This document shows, piece after piece, positions 8,901 to 21,574 of a stretch of 41,534 bases of DNA; within the stretch, counting starts at the first letter, position 1; each line of letters starts with the position of its first letter. The translations under genes and the position numbers were made by a program. The notes beneath the pieces are model-generated. The model had not been told where the DNA came from. It made no database searches and was given only the letters and a program-made list of their open reading frames with translations. Source of the stretch: Streptomyces sp. ISL-66 (GTDB lineage Bacteria; Actinomycetota; Actinomycetes; Streptomycetales; Streptomycetaceae); the NCBI RefSeq assembly GCF_018614135.1, contig NZ_JAGGOW010000054.1, positions 1-41,534 of the forward strand, given 5' to 3'.

Positions 8901-11298
8901 GCATCGGGCCGAGGAAGCCGCCCCAGCGGGACGGGGTGCGTTCGCCCGCCCGCGCCGGGTCGGGGTCGTAGTAGAGCGCCGGGTCCCAGCGCTCGGCCGA
9001 CACCTCGGTCACGGCGTCGTTCCCGGCCAGGATCCCGGCCCAGTAGGCGGCGAGGTCTGGTGCCCCGGGGTAGGCGCACGCCATGCCGACGACGGCGATG
9101 TCCAGTGGCTCGGGCGCCGCCGCGTCCCGCGCGGGCGCGCCGACCTCCTCGGCCCGGCGCCGCAGGAACTCCGTCGCGCCCTCGGTGACCTGCGCGTGCA
9201 GCGCGGCGATCGTGGTGGTCGCGGAGCGCAGGGTGGCGGCCTGGCCGAGCATGAACAGACCCTCGGCGTACTGCTGTTCCTCGTCGACCGGTTCCAGCCC
9301 GGAGCCTCCCGCGGCGGCGCGCCGCAGTCCCTTGCTCGCGATCCGCAGCCGACCCAGGTTGAGCCGCTCCAACTCCTCCCACATCTCCCGTGGTTCGACG
9401 CCGCTCTCCGTCAGTCGCCGCCGGGTCGCCCCGAAGGTGTCGACGTACGGGGTGCCCGCACACCGCGTGGCGTGACCGGGCGCGGTGTGCAGCAGCACCG
9501 TGTCCGTGCACTCCACCGCGGCGCGCTGGAATGCGGGTAGCACCGCACCGGCCGCCACCGCCTCCTCGGTGAACAGGTAAGCGGTGCCCATGAGCACCCC
9601 GATCCGCGCACCCCGCTCGGCCAGTGGCGCCGCCGCGGCCATCGCCATCGCGGCCGAGCGCTCGTCGTGGATGCCGCCCGCGAACAGCACGTCCAGCCGG
9701 ACCGGTTCGGGGCACGACAGCAGGATCTCGATCTGCTCCTCCCACAGCGGGAACGAGGCGCGCGGCCCGACGTGACCGCCGCACTCCAACCCTTCGAACA
9801 CGAACCGCCGCGCCCCGTCCGCCAGATACCGCTCCAGCAACCCGGGCGAAGGCACGTGCAGATGGGTCCGGATCCCCGCCGCCTCCAACGGGGCCGCCTG
9901 CGCCGGGGTGCCGCCGGCGATGATCGCGTACGGGGGGCGCGCCTCGACGACGGCCGCCAGCTGCTCCGCCCGCAGATCGGGCGGGGCGAAGCCGAGCAGG
10001 CCCACCCCCCAGGGCCGGTCGCCGAGCCGCTCGCCGGTCTCGGCGAGGAGCCGGCGCACGTCCGGTCCCTCCATCACCGCGAGCGCGAGATAGGGGACCC
10101 CGGCGGCCGCGGCGACGGCTTCGGCGAAGGCCGCCTGGTCGCTGACCCGGGTCATCGGCCCCTGCGCGACCGGGAGCGGCCGCCCCGGCTCCCGCCCACG
10201 CCCCAGCGGCCGGGCCCGTACCGCGGCTGCCAGATGGTCCGCGACCGCCGCCCGGACGCCCTGAAGGACGCCTCCCGTCGTCCGGTAGCGCGCGGCCAGC
10301 CGGGCCGCCGAGGCCCCGTCCTGTCCGACCGGGAGCAGCTGGGTCCGCAGGTTCCGGGCGCCCAGCAGGGATTCGACCGGCCCCTGGGGCCGGGTCAAGT
10401 CCGGGCGCGCGTAGACCCGGTGACCCTCCACCAGCCGGGTCTCCGATCCGTCCATGGCCCGCAGCGCCGCCGCCACTTCGGCGGGCAGGGCGGCCTCGCC
10501 CTCGGGCGTGAGGGCCAGTTGTACGTCGACCAGCACGCCGGCGGCTCCGCCCGCGACGGCCGCGGCCGCCGTGTGCGGACCGATGCCGCCGCAAGCCCGG
10601 ACGGGTACCCCGATCGCGGGGTCGGCGAGCAGCTGCTGGAGGAGCACGAACGTGGTGGCCCCGCCCACCCGCCCGCCGGCCTCGTGCCCCTTGGCGACGA
10701 GCGCGTCGACCCCGGCGGCCACCGCGGCCAGGGCCGGCGCCGGGCCGGTGACCTCGGCCCATACCCGGGGCCGCCCATCCGCCGCCGCCCAGTCGGCCAC
10801 CCGCTCCGGGGTGTGCGAGGCGGGGTCGGCGAGCAGCACCGTGTCGACCTCGGCCGGCAGCTCCCGGGGCCCGATCGGGCAGCCGGGGGGCACGCGGACC
10901 CCGTAACGGCTCCCGCCGAGGCGGCGGGCGAGCTCGGCGAAGCCGCGCCCGGCGGCACCGTGGTCCCGGCCGAGGTCGAGCAGCCCGAGCGCCCCGGCCC
11001 GCTCGGCGGCGGTGACGATCCGCGGGTTGGGCTCCTCGAAGGGGCTGACCGCGACGACCAGGTCGCGGTGGGCGGCCAGGGCCCCGGGTGGCTGCTGCTG
11101 CCGGGCCGGAAGGGACTGGGGAGTCCGAGGTGCGGAGCCGGTCTGGGGCGCGGAGCCGGTCCGAGGTAACGGGCTGGGCCGAGGTGCGGAGCCGGTCCGA
11201 GGTGATGGGCTGGGCCGAGGCGAGGGCTCGGGCTGGGCGGAGGGATCCGGCGGAGGGGAGGGCTCGGGCTGGGGGGACGGCTCGGGCTGGGAGGTCAC
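2920..11298 (-). CDS. Multidomain PUFA/polyketide synthase: NMO-NMO-KS-AT-ACP-KR
   Basis: A 2792-residue iterative-type synthase. After a Pro/Ser-rich N-terminus come two nitronate-monooxygenase/PfaD-like flavin barrels (about 77-300 with KGHEAGGRVGG, and about 378-676 with ECGGHVGPR). Next are a ketosynthase (about 731-1170; DAACASS, EAHGTGT, LGHTK), an acyltransferase (about 1283-1570; FPGQGSQ, GHSYGE), a long Gly/Pro/Ala linker, one acyl carrier domain (about 2180-2250, Ser in SVDSIKRVE, the PUFA-synthase signature) and a ketoreductase (TGGARGI near 2513, catalytic Tyr near 2694). In canonical PUFA systems the PfaD barrel is a separate enoyl reductase protein and ACPs are tandem; here it is fused and the ACP is single. 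The GTG at 11298 is preferred over ATG 11328 because GGAAGAGGAG sits 5 bases upstream. Residue 44 is a TTA codon (11167-11169). The product is unknown; a reduced or polyunsaturated chain is an inference. Confidence 0.92.
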   Translation of the reverse strand: MTSQPEPSPQPEPSPPPDPSAQPEPSPRPSPSPRTGSAPRPSPLPRTGSAPQTGSAPRTPQSLPARQQQPPGALAAHRDLVVAVSPFEEPNPRIVTAAERAGALGLLDLGRDHGAAGRGFAELARRLGGSRYGVRVPPGCPIGPRELPAEVDTVLLADPASHTPERVADWAAADGRPRVWAEVTGPAPALAAVAAGVDALVAKGHEAGGRVGGATTFVLLQQLLADPAIGVPVRACGGIGPHTAAAAVAGGAAGVLVDVQLALTPEGEAALPAEVAAALRAMDGSETRLVEGHRVYARPDLTRPQGPVESLLGARNLRTQLLPVGQDGASAARLAARYRTTGGVLQGVRAAVADHLAAAVRARPLGRGREPGRPLPVAQGPMTRVSDQAAFAEAVAAAAGVPYLALAVMEGPDVRRLLAETGERLGDRPWGVGLLGFAPPDLRAEQLAAVVEARPPYAIIAGGTPAQAAPLEAAGIRTHLHVPSPGLLERYLADGARRFVFEGLECGGHVGPRASFPLWEEQIEILLSCPEPVRLDVLFAGGIHDERSAAMAMAAAAPLAERGARIGVLMGTAYLFTEEAVAAGAVLPAFQRAAVECTDTVLLHTAPGHATRCAGTPYVDTFGATRRRLTESGVEPREMWEELERLNLGRLRIASKGLRRAAAGGSGLEPVDEEQQYAEGLFMLGQAATLRSATTTIAALHAQVTEGATEFLRRRAEEVGAPARDAAAPEPLDIAVVGMACAYPGAPDLAAYWAGILAGNDAVTEVSAERWDPALYYDPDPARAGERTPSRWGGFLGPMPFDALSYGIPPASLAGIEPVQLLALEVSARALADAGYGRDREFDRSRTSVVFGAEAGTELAGAYGLRALYPGYLGDLPPELDEQLPRLTEDSFPGVLANVIAGRVANRLDLGGANCTVDAACASSLAALDLACRQLRDGDSDMALCGGADVHNGINDYLLFSSVRALSPGGRCRPFDAAADGIALGEGVGALVLKRLADAERDGDRVYAVIKAVGASSDGRSLGLTAPRPQGQRMALERAYARAGVTPAEVGLLEAHGTGTTVGDSTELAVLSELFTASGAAPGSCALGSVKSQLGHTKCAAGLAGLIKAARAVHAGVRPPTRNLDTPVPAWQPETSPFFFDTEARPWAAPPERRIAGVSAFGFGGTNYHAVLAGYAGAEEPRHGLEEWPAELFCFRGADRRAAGRAMARLAARLEENDAAGRPWALRDLAAEVAADPGPIRVAVVARDPDELAARLEQARAFAPGAGVHVRGGSADPGQVAFLFPGQGSQRPGMFGELFMAFPALRELLDTAPGAVVSAMFPPTAFTPQGRAAQRAAVTDTRVAQPALGLAGSAAHLLLGTLGVRPDCVAGHSYGELTALGAAGVWDTESLLRLSARRAEAIMTAAGTDPGAMAAVAAAPEVVREIAERAGCVVANHNAPRQCVISGPSAAVSEAVAGLRAAGLSVQPLPVACAFHSEVVAGAATALAEELAGTALADAAVPVWSNTTAGPYPASAEEVRGLVARQVAEPVRFVEQVENMYAAGVRTFVEAGPGRVLSGLIGRILRERPHTAVPLDVPGEHGLLRLVTALAELTAAGVSVAPEALFRGRTSRLPERAPRRPGWLVDGYLIRTADGRPIRGGLRPAERVRVTADWATAASPAPGPAAPAGLVAGATATATVAAHQGQGHLGAAMNGARAADGLSQAGPVPQGLLGLAHPDAASGPATGPATGPAASAVALNGRQTPAMNGDPASEGLHPAQWAALSTPADPAAAPPMAAGPTPTPPAGRLNGHQAPAVDGPWAATAGLRSTAAESIGGPQMSPATSVGPAGGTEPLDRPVPGRANGHPVQPAGGSPAGGPGPTAGPALGRSDGRTAQASNGGPGVGGHQPSAGEGTDGIPGPRASGGHPGGLGTGPGQAAGRADGQPAGAQAPAPAAVGSFLPGATDSRAAVMLEYLRGSRDLIQAQRDVLLGYLDSAAQADARTWASAEPIAYFVGQAPAFADQGQILATPHHSPVAPAPALGAGRPGGPGATGQEPDAEATATESWLAGPQDAAAAMATATGPGPAGRHDATADAGLGEHQGAAPSTHVLVPGVVPTPDAFGRSNGRSPLDVANGSLPPRADSPILPGAGHGFASPGSWPPVPGDAAPAGATPGSDPGGAPADPPAAPAGGAVPSAEEVMDVIVEIVHTRTGYPRDMLDPELDLEADLSVDSIKRVEIIGALADRIGLPQDPGGSAEAAIEELSRIKTLRGIVDWVTAHTAPPAATAPATPTAPAIPATPAVTAPGDRPAAGAVNRLRVDLLPLPAVPGNPEALRGLRIGIVTDANADLAPDTDADIDSPAVAPALTAALQSHGAEVRQLRVAEAGFDAVIDLSALRRGAVPVLPEAFAGLQRTLTGGVQRLLLATANGATPGAGLHGFARSAALEFPGRLIRAVDVHPKEDPDRIAVQLMAELTCTSSEFAGATGASASAADPGPASVGYTAQGVRVCRRPVPAPLATADGRPPLGPDSVVLLTGGARGITARTALALARATGCHVELMGRTPEPPAGADGFGHATDRAALRAALIATGLRTPAEIEAAASRILAEREVRATLTALGTVAASVRYHCADVTDEQAVRAVVAGVRERHGRLDGIVHGAGTLRDGLLHDKQPADFAEVFTTKVTGARHLAVAAAEHGTAPAPRFLALFASVAGVYGNRGQSDYAAANDALDCLAHTWAESFPGRVLSVDWGPWASEAGGMVSPELARAYARRGVPLIEPEAGTAALLAELSHGTDVQVVLMAEASEERGGRG

Positions 11299-11509
11299 GG
11301 GCACTCCTCTTCCAGTGATATGTGACATGGCGCTGTGGGAAGCACGGGGGAGAGCGGCGGGCGAGATTCCCGTGGGGTGCGAGGGGACCGAGGTGCGCGG
11401 CGCGCGCAGCGGCCGGCCGGTGCGCCGGAAGGCATGCTTGAGCGGTGGTCAATGTCCCGGATGCCGCGTTGCATCGTGCGGTGAGGGCCGTGGACTGTCA
11501 ACGGGTATC

Positions 11510-11521
11510 CGGAGTACTCCG
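11510..11521. promoter_or_regulatory. 12-bp perfect palindrome upstream of the synthase gene
   Basis: CGGAGTACTCCG lies about 210 bases upstream of the large synthase start, inside the 482-base divergent gap (11299-11780). Apart from this palindrome and the half-sites at 11664-11705 I see no gene in that gap. A protein-binding role is only a guess. Confidence 0.3.
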
Positions 11522-11663
11522 TTTCGCGCGTCCGTAATCGGCCACCCACCCTGACGGCCCCCCGCAGGACCCGGCTGCGCGGGCCCGTCGAGGCGGTGGC
11601 CTGCGGCGATGCGGCCGGGCGGTCCGGCCGCGGTCCACGGGTCGGCGTAGCGCGTCCGCCCGG

Positions 11664-11705
11664 GTCATGCCGCATCGGTATGACTTCCCACCGGCCCGGC
11701 ATGAC
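11664..11705. promoter_or_regulatory. Candidate LysR-type operator with three half-sites
   Basis: GTCATGCCG (11664-11672) and CGGTATGAC (11676-11684) form a near-perfect inverted repeat separated by CAT, with one mismatch. A third copy of the right arm, CGGCATGAC (11697-11705), starts exactly 21 bases after the second, about two helical turns. The array lies 76 bases upstream of the LysR-type gene at 11781 and in the gap it shares with the divergent synthase gene. LysR-type regulators classically bind a high-affinity dyad plus a second site one or two turns away in such gaps, so this is the best operator candidate. Confidence 0.55.
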
Positions 11706-11780
11706 CGCCTTTGCGGAGTCGGGCAGTTGTTCACCCGACTTGCTCTTACAGGTACACCCTTGCGCGGTTACCGTCCGGTC

Positions 11781-12674
11781 ATGACACCCACCCTCGCCCA
11801 GCTCCGCTACCTCGTCGCCGTCGCCGACTGCCGCTCCATCACCGGCGCGGCGGCCTCCGTCTTCGTCGCCCAGTCCGCGCTGTCCCGGGCCGTCCAGGCG
11901 ATGGAACGCGACCTCGGAGTCGAACTTCTCGCCCGCCGGGGAAGGGGGGTGGACCTCACGCCGGAAGGGGCCCGGGTCGTCCGGCTGGCCCGCACCGTGC
12001 TCGACGCGGTGGAGGCGATCGACGACATCGGGACTCCCCACGGCAAGGACACCCGGACCACCCTCGTCCTCGTCACCACCCCCACCCTGGCCCTCGACCT
12101 GGCCTCCGAGCTGGTGCCCGCCTTCACGGAGCGGCACCCCGGCATCGACGTCAGGCTCCAGCAGTACGACAGCCGCGAGGCGCTGATGCAGGAACTGGGC
12201 CAAGGCCGGGCCGAGTTGGCGCTCGTCGACCTGCCGATCGACAAGGAGTTCTCCACCCACCACATCCAGGAGCGGGAGGTGGTCCTCGTCTCGCCGATCG
12301 GCTCGCCGCTGCCCGACCCGCTGCCGTTCCGCGCCCTCGACGGACTGCCGATGGTGCTGCCCACCCCGGGTACCGGTCGGCGCACCGAGATGGAGGCCAT
12401 GTTCAGCTGTCTCGGAGTGCGCCCCGTGCCGTGCCTGGAGGTGGACGAACGCCTCGCCTGGGTCACCGGCGTGACCGACGGCCGCGGCTCACTCATCTGG
12501 TACCGGGACGTGGTGTTAAGGGCGTTCGGCAGCAGGGCGGAGGTCCGCTCCTTCACGCCGCTCCTGCTGCGCCCCGTGGGCATCGCGCACGCGCGGCGAC
12601 CGCTGAGCCGTGCGGCCCGCGCCTTCATCGCGCACGCCCGGCACAACGCGCCCGTACGGGAACCGGCCCGCTGA
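11781..12674 (+). CDS. LysR-family transcriptional regulator
   Basis: A 297-residue regulator. An N-terminal winged helix-turn-helix (LAQLRYLVAVADCRSITGAA, then AQSALSRAVQAMERDLG) is followed by a type-2 periplasmic-binding-fold effector domain from about residue 90 to 290, the usual family length. The ATG at 11781 is chosen because the HTH begins directly after it; an upstream ATG at 11667 would add 38 residues with no HTH character and would lie inside the candidate operator. The gene is divergent from the synthase genes, the normal arrangement for a LysR protein controlling its neighbour and itself. Residue 246 is a TTA codon (12516-12518), so its translation is expected to depend on the bldA leucyl tRNA. 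The effector is unknown. Confidence 0.93.
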   Translation: MTPTLAQLRYLVAVADCRSITGAAASVFVAQSALSRAVQAMERDLGVELLARRGRGVDLTPEGARVVRLARTVLDAVEAIDDIGTPHGKDTRTTLVLVTTPTLALDLASELVPAFTERHPGIDVRLQQYDSREALMQELGQGRAELALVDLPIDKEFSTHHIQEREVVLVSPIGSPLPDPLPFRALDGLPMVLPTPGTGRRTEMEAMFSCLGVRPVPCLEVDERLAWVTGVTDGRGSLIWYRDVVLRAFGSRAEVRSFTPLLLRPVGIAHARRPLSRAARAFIAHARHNAPVREPAR

Positions 12675-12775
12675 CCGGAAGGCGGCCCCTGGCGGCCAGG
12701 CATGCCCGTCCGGCATTGAACGATGCTCGAACGGGGGGTGGTTGGGCCTGGCGCCGTGACCTGACGTCCCCTCAC

Positions 12776-17111
<4,336 letters not shown>

Positions 17112-17149
17112 GCCCGGGTCCGAGCCCGGACCCGAGCCCGGACCCGATG

Positions 17150-17193
17150 ACGGCGTCCGGGCCGGCCCACCGTGGCCGGCCCGGACGCCGTCG
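17150..17193 (+). terminator. Terminator hairpin after katG
   Basis: A perfect 19-base-pair stem (17150-17168 with 17175-17193) with a 6-base loop, 38 bases after the katG stop. There is no T-run, as is common in high-GC actinobacteria. Confidence 0.8.
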
Positions 17194-17292
17194 GCCGTGC
17201 ATCCGGTTGGCCGATCTGCGCAAGCCGCCCGCGCGCCGGCGGGGCAGGCTGTGTCCAGGACCGACACCACCGCACAGACGAGGATCCGCGCC

Positions 17293-17643
17293 ATGTCCCT
17301 CAGCCGGCGTATCAGCATCATCGCGGGGTCGGCAGCGCTGCTGCTGACGGCCAGTGCCTGCTCGGGCATGGGCCGGAGCACGGTGGGCATGCTCCAGTTC
17401 CGCGGCCACGACTCGCCCGTCGAGCTGAGCTACTCCAATACCCCGGTCAAGGGCTGCCACAAGATCGCCATCCCGAAGGGGGCGACCCACGTGGTGAACC
17501 ACACCCTCGTCGATGTCGTCCTGTACCGGACGGAGGACTGCCGCAAGGCCGACCGGGCCGACGGCATCTATGTCGGAACGACGCTCTCGAACGTGACGGC
17601 CCCCGCGAGCCTGCCCTGGCGCAGCTTCAGCGTCATCCACTGA
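17293..17643 (+). CDS. Small secreted lipoprotein of unknown function
   Basis: A 116-residue protein. It starts with SRR and a hydrophobic segment ending in LLLTASACSG, a type II signal peptide with a somewhat non-standard lipobox (Ala-Ser-Ala before Cys, near residue 22). The mature part of about 95 residues contains two further Cys (KGCHK and EDCRK) that could form a disulfide and looks like a small beta-rich domain. ATG 17293 has GAGGA upstream. It stands between the katG terminator and a convergent terminator shared with argG, so it is probably a single-gene unit. I do not recognise its family. Confidence 0.75.
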   Translation: MSLSRRISIIAGSAALLLTASACSGMGRSTVGMLQFRGHDSPVELSYSNTPVKGCHKIAIPKGATHVVNHTLVDVVLYRTEDCRKADRADGIYVGTTLSNVTAPASLPWRSFSVIH

Positions 17644-17670
17644 GGCGCCCGGCAGTGCCCGCGCAGACGA

Positions 17671-17706
17671 GAGATCCCCGGGGCCGGTGCGGCCACCGGG
17701 GATCTC
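17671..17706. terminator. Bidirectional terminator between the lipoprotein gene and argG
   Basis: An 11-base-pair stem (GAGATCCCCGG at 17671-17681 with its complement at 17696-17706) and a 14-base loop that can itself pair. It lies between convergent genes and can serve both. Confidence 0.75.
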
Positions 17707-17736
17707 CCGGGATCTCCGGATCTCCCGGGAACTCGA

Positions 17737-19223
<1,487 letters not shown>

Positions 19224-19252
19224 CTGACCGCCCCGCCGTCGTCGGCGCGGCG

Positions 19253-20518
19253 TCAGGAGGTCTTCTCCGCGTCCGCCGTACGGGCCTGCGTGCCGGGGGT
19301 GCCCGGTTCGTCCTCGATGACGCCCTCGACCGGGGTGCGCAGCGGCGAGAGCCAGGCCACCCCCGCGATGGCCAGGCGGAGCAGGCCGCCGACCACGATG
19401 ATCAAGTACATATTGTGGAAGGCGGATTCCAGGGCGCCGGCCAGGAGGGCGGAGACGGGGATGGAGGCGAAGGCCAGCATGCGGGTGCTGGCGACGACCC
19501 GGCCGAGCAGTTCCCGGGGGACGATCTTCTGGCGCAGGGTGAACCAGGCGACGGGGTTGATGGAACCGAGCGCGTAGAGCGCGCCCCAGATGGCGCCGAT
19601 GGCGAGCGGGCCGCGCGCCGGGATCAGCAGCAGGGTGCCCAGGCCGGCCACGGCCGTGGTGGTGATCAGGATCCGGCCGGGCGGGTACTTCTGCACCAGC
19701 CGGCCGGCGACCGCCGCGCCGAGCACGGCGCCGACGCCCTGGGCGGCCAGCACCACGCCGATCACCTGGGGGCTCATGTGCCGGTAGGTGGTCAGGTAGA
19801 AGATGAAGTTCGCCTGGATCAGCCAGATCGCGAAGTTGGTGCCGGTGAACATCAGCGAACCGGCCGCCAGGACCGGGTTCCGGCGGAAGACGTACCGCAG
19901 CGCCACGCGGACGTCCTGGATGAACGTGGCCTTGGGCGGCGGGGTCCGCTCGCCCTTGGCCGCGGTGGGCCGGATCAGCAGGATGGCGATGGCGGAGACC
20001 ACGAACGTCGCCGCGTTGACGTAGATGGTGGTCTGGTAGCCGAGGAACATCACCAGACCACCGGCCGCCGCGGGACCGATCATGCTCATGACGTTGTCCC
20101 CGGAGTGCATCCAGCTGTTGGCGGGGCCGAGCCGGTCGGCCGGCACCACCTCGGGCAGGAAACTCTGGAACGCCGGATGGTAGACGGGCTCCACGCAGGC
20201 CAGCAGGAAGGCCGTCAGGTAGATCGGCCACAGCGCGGTGCTGCCGGTGGACACCACGACGGCGAGCGCGGTGGCGATGACGGCGGCGGTCATGTCGCCG
20301 AAGATGAGGAGCCTGCGGCGGTCGAAGCGGTCGGCGAACACTCCGCCGGGCAGGGACAGCAGCAGGAACGGGATGTACTCGACCGCGTAGACGGCGCCGG
20401 TGCTCAGGGCGGAGCCGGTGAGCTTGAGCACCAGCAGCGGCAGGGCCAGTCGGTAGAGCCAGTTGCCCAGTGAGGACGTGAGGTAGGCGGTCAGCAGGGT
20501 GTAGTAACGGCTTCCCAC
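19253..20518 (-). CDS. MFS transporter, likely product exporter of the peptide cassette
   Basis: A 421-residue major-facilitator protein with about 12 hydrophobic segments. The loop motif GGVFADRFDRRRLL after the second segment is the family's motif A, and the sequence resembles proton-driven drug or siderophore exporters of the MFS_3 type. The GTG start at 20518 has GGAGAAG four bases upstream. It lies 130 bases downstream of the lyase-family gene and in the same direction as the ThiF-like and peptide genes. In microcin C and pantocin clusters an MFS exporter likewise accompanies the ThiF-like enzyme, so export of the finished compound and self-protection are the likely roles. The C-terminal tail is charged and cytoplasmic. 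Confidence 0.88.
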   Translation of the reverse strand: MGSRYYTLLTAYLTSSLGNWLYRLALPLLVLKLTGSALSTGAVYAVEYIPFLLLSLPGGVFADRFDRRRLLIFGDMTAAVIATALAVVVSTGSTALWPIYLTAFLLACVEPVYHPAFQSFLPEVVPADRLGPANSWMHSGDNVMSMIGPAAAGGLVMFLGYQTTIYVNAATFVVSAIAILLIRPTAAKGERTPPPKATFIQDVRVALRYVFRRNPVLAAGSLMFTGTNFAIWLIQANFIFYLTTYRHMSPQVIGVVLAAQGVGAVLGAAVAGRLVQKYPPGRILITTTAVAGLGTLLLIPARGPLAIGAIWGALYALGSINPVAWFTLRQKIVPRELLGRVVASTRMLAFASIPVSALLAGALESAFHNMYLIIVVGGLLRLAIAGVAWLSPLRTPVEGVIEDEPGTPGTQARTADAEKTS

Positions 20519-20534
20519 GGGGCTTCTCCAGATA

Positions 20535-20571
20535 GTCGTTCACCGGCGGTCGTGCACCGGTCGTTCACCGG
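20535..20571. repeat. Three short direct repeats upstream of the MFS gene
   Basis: GTCGTTCACCGG occurs at 20535-20546 and 20560-20571, with GTCGTGCACCGG between them at 20549-20560. Weaker copies continue to about 20635. They fill most of the 130-base gap between the MFS start and the end of the lyase-family gene. They could be operator copies or simple slippage products. Confidence 0.55.
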
Positions 20572-20648
20572 CGGGACGGGCGCCGGTCCGTGCGTGGCGG
20601 GCGGGTCGGTCGGCCGTGCACCGGTCCGTGGGCCGGCCTGAGGGCCGG

Positions 20649-21566
20649 TCAGGTTGCGAGGTCGCCGTCGGCGTCCTCCGCGCGCAGCAGCCGGGCCAGT
20701 TCCGCGTACGGCAGCCCGGATTCGGCCGAGACGGCCTCCGAGGGGCCCCCGTCGGCGATGGTGGCGTACGCCCGCCGGGCCTGGGCGAGCGCCAGCCGGT
20801 ACAGTCCCGAGCCGGTGGAGACCCTGCGCACCCCGAGCCCGGCCAGTTCGGCCAGCGCCGGCAGCCCCGGGCGGAGCAGCAGGTTGAGCGGGGCGCCGTC
20901 GACCGCCGCGACGAGCCTTCGGATGGCCGCCGGGCCGTCCGGCTCGGTCCTCGCGGGGTAACCGGGGGCGAAGACCCCGTCGGCCCCGGCCGCCAGGTAC
21001 CGGCGCAGCCGGGACGCGCCGGTCTCGAAGAGCCGGTGCGGAGCCGTCGCGGCCGGGTGCCACCAGACGTCCGTGCGCGCGTTGACGAACAGCGGCAGCC
21101 CCCGGTCGTCTGCCGCGGCGCGGGCCGCTGCCAGCCGTTCCGCGTGCTCGGCCGGATCGGCCAGGGTGCCGCCCCCGGCCCGGCCGGGGCCGGGCGGGCC
21201 GTTCTCCGGCAGGCCGTCCTCCAGGTTGATGCCGCTGACCCCGAGGTCCAGCAGCTCGCCGACGAAGCGGTGGACCCCCTTGGCGTCGTCGGCGTAGCCG
21301 CGTTCGAGGTCCACCGAGACCGGCAGTGCGGTGGCCGCGCGGATGCCCTCCACCGCGCGCAGCAGATCGGCCGGCGCCAGCTGCTGCCCGTCGCCGACCC
21401 CGTGCGCGGCGGCCAGGCCGGCGCTCGTGGTGCCCAGGGCCTTCACCGTGGGCAGCGCCGAGAACAGCCGTGCGCTCGCCGTGTCCCACACGCACGGCAG
21501 GAACAGCAACTCGTCTGCCCGGTGCAGGGCGTGGAAGGGTGACGGGGCGGGTGCGGGGGAGGGCAT
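20649..21566 (-). CDS. Isocitrate lyase/PEP mutase-superfamily enzyme in the peptide cassette
   Basis: A 305-residue single-domain protein of the ICL/PEPM superfamily. Family features include LPCVWDTASARL near residue 30, TTSAGLAAAHG, the metal-binding region SVDLERGYAD and NLEDG. Members cleave or form C-C or P-C bonds next to a carboxylate: isocitrate and methylisocitrate lyases, dimethylmalate lyase, PEP mutase and oxaloacetate decarboxylase. The gating loop after NLED, which carries KKCGH-type residues in the lyases and an EDK...K.NS pattern in PEP mutase, is Gly/Pro-rich here with no Lys or Cys. Neither activity can therefore be assigned. The start lies 8 bases after the ThiF-like gene's stop, so the two are co-transcribed and probably act together. 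It may supply or modify a small acid attached to the peptide; this is inference. Confidence 0.85.
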   Translation of the reverse strand: MPSPAPAPSPFHALHRADELLFLPCVWDTASARLFSALPTVKALGTTSAGLAAAHGVGDGQQLAPADLLRAVEGIRAATALPVSVDLERGYADDAKGVHRFVGELLDLGVSGINLEDGLPENGPPGPGRAGGGTLADPAEHAERLAAARAAADDRGLPLFVNARTDVWWHPAATAPHRLFETGASRLRRYLAAGADGVFAPGYPARTEPDGPAAIRRLVAAVDGAPLNLLLRPGLPALAELAGLGVRRVSTGSGLYRLALAQARRAYATIADGGPSEAVSAESGLPYAELARLLRAEDADGDLAT

Positions 21567-21574
21567 CGGGCGGC

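Noticed and set aside
20649..21566. Phosphonate biosynthesis (true PEP mutase)
   Set aside because: The PEP-mutase loop pattern is absent and no phosphonopyruvate decarboxylase or other phosphonate gene is near.
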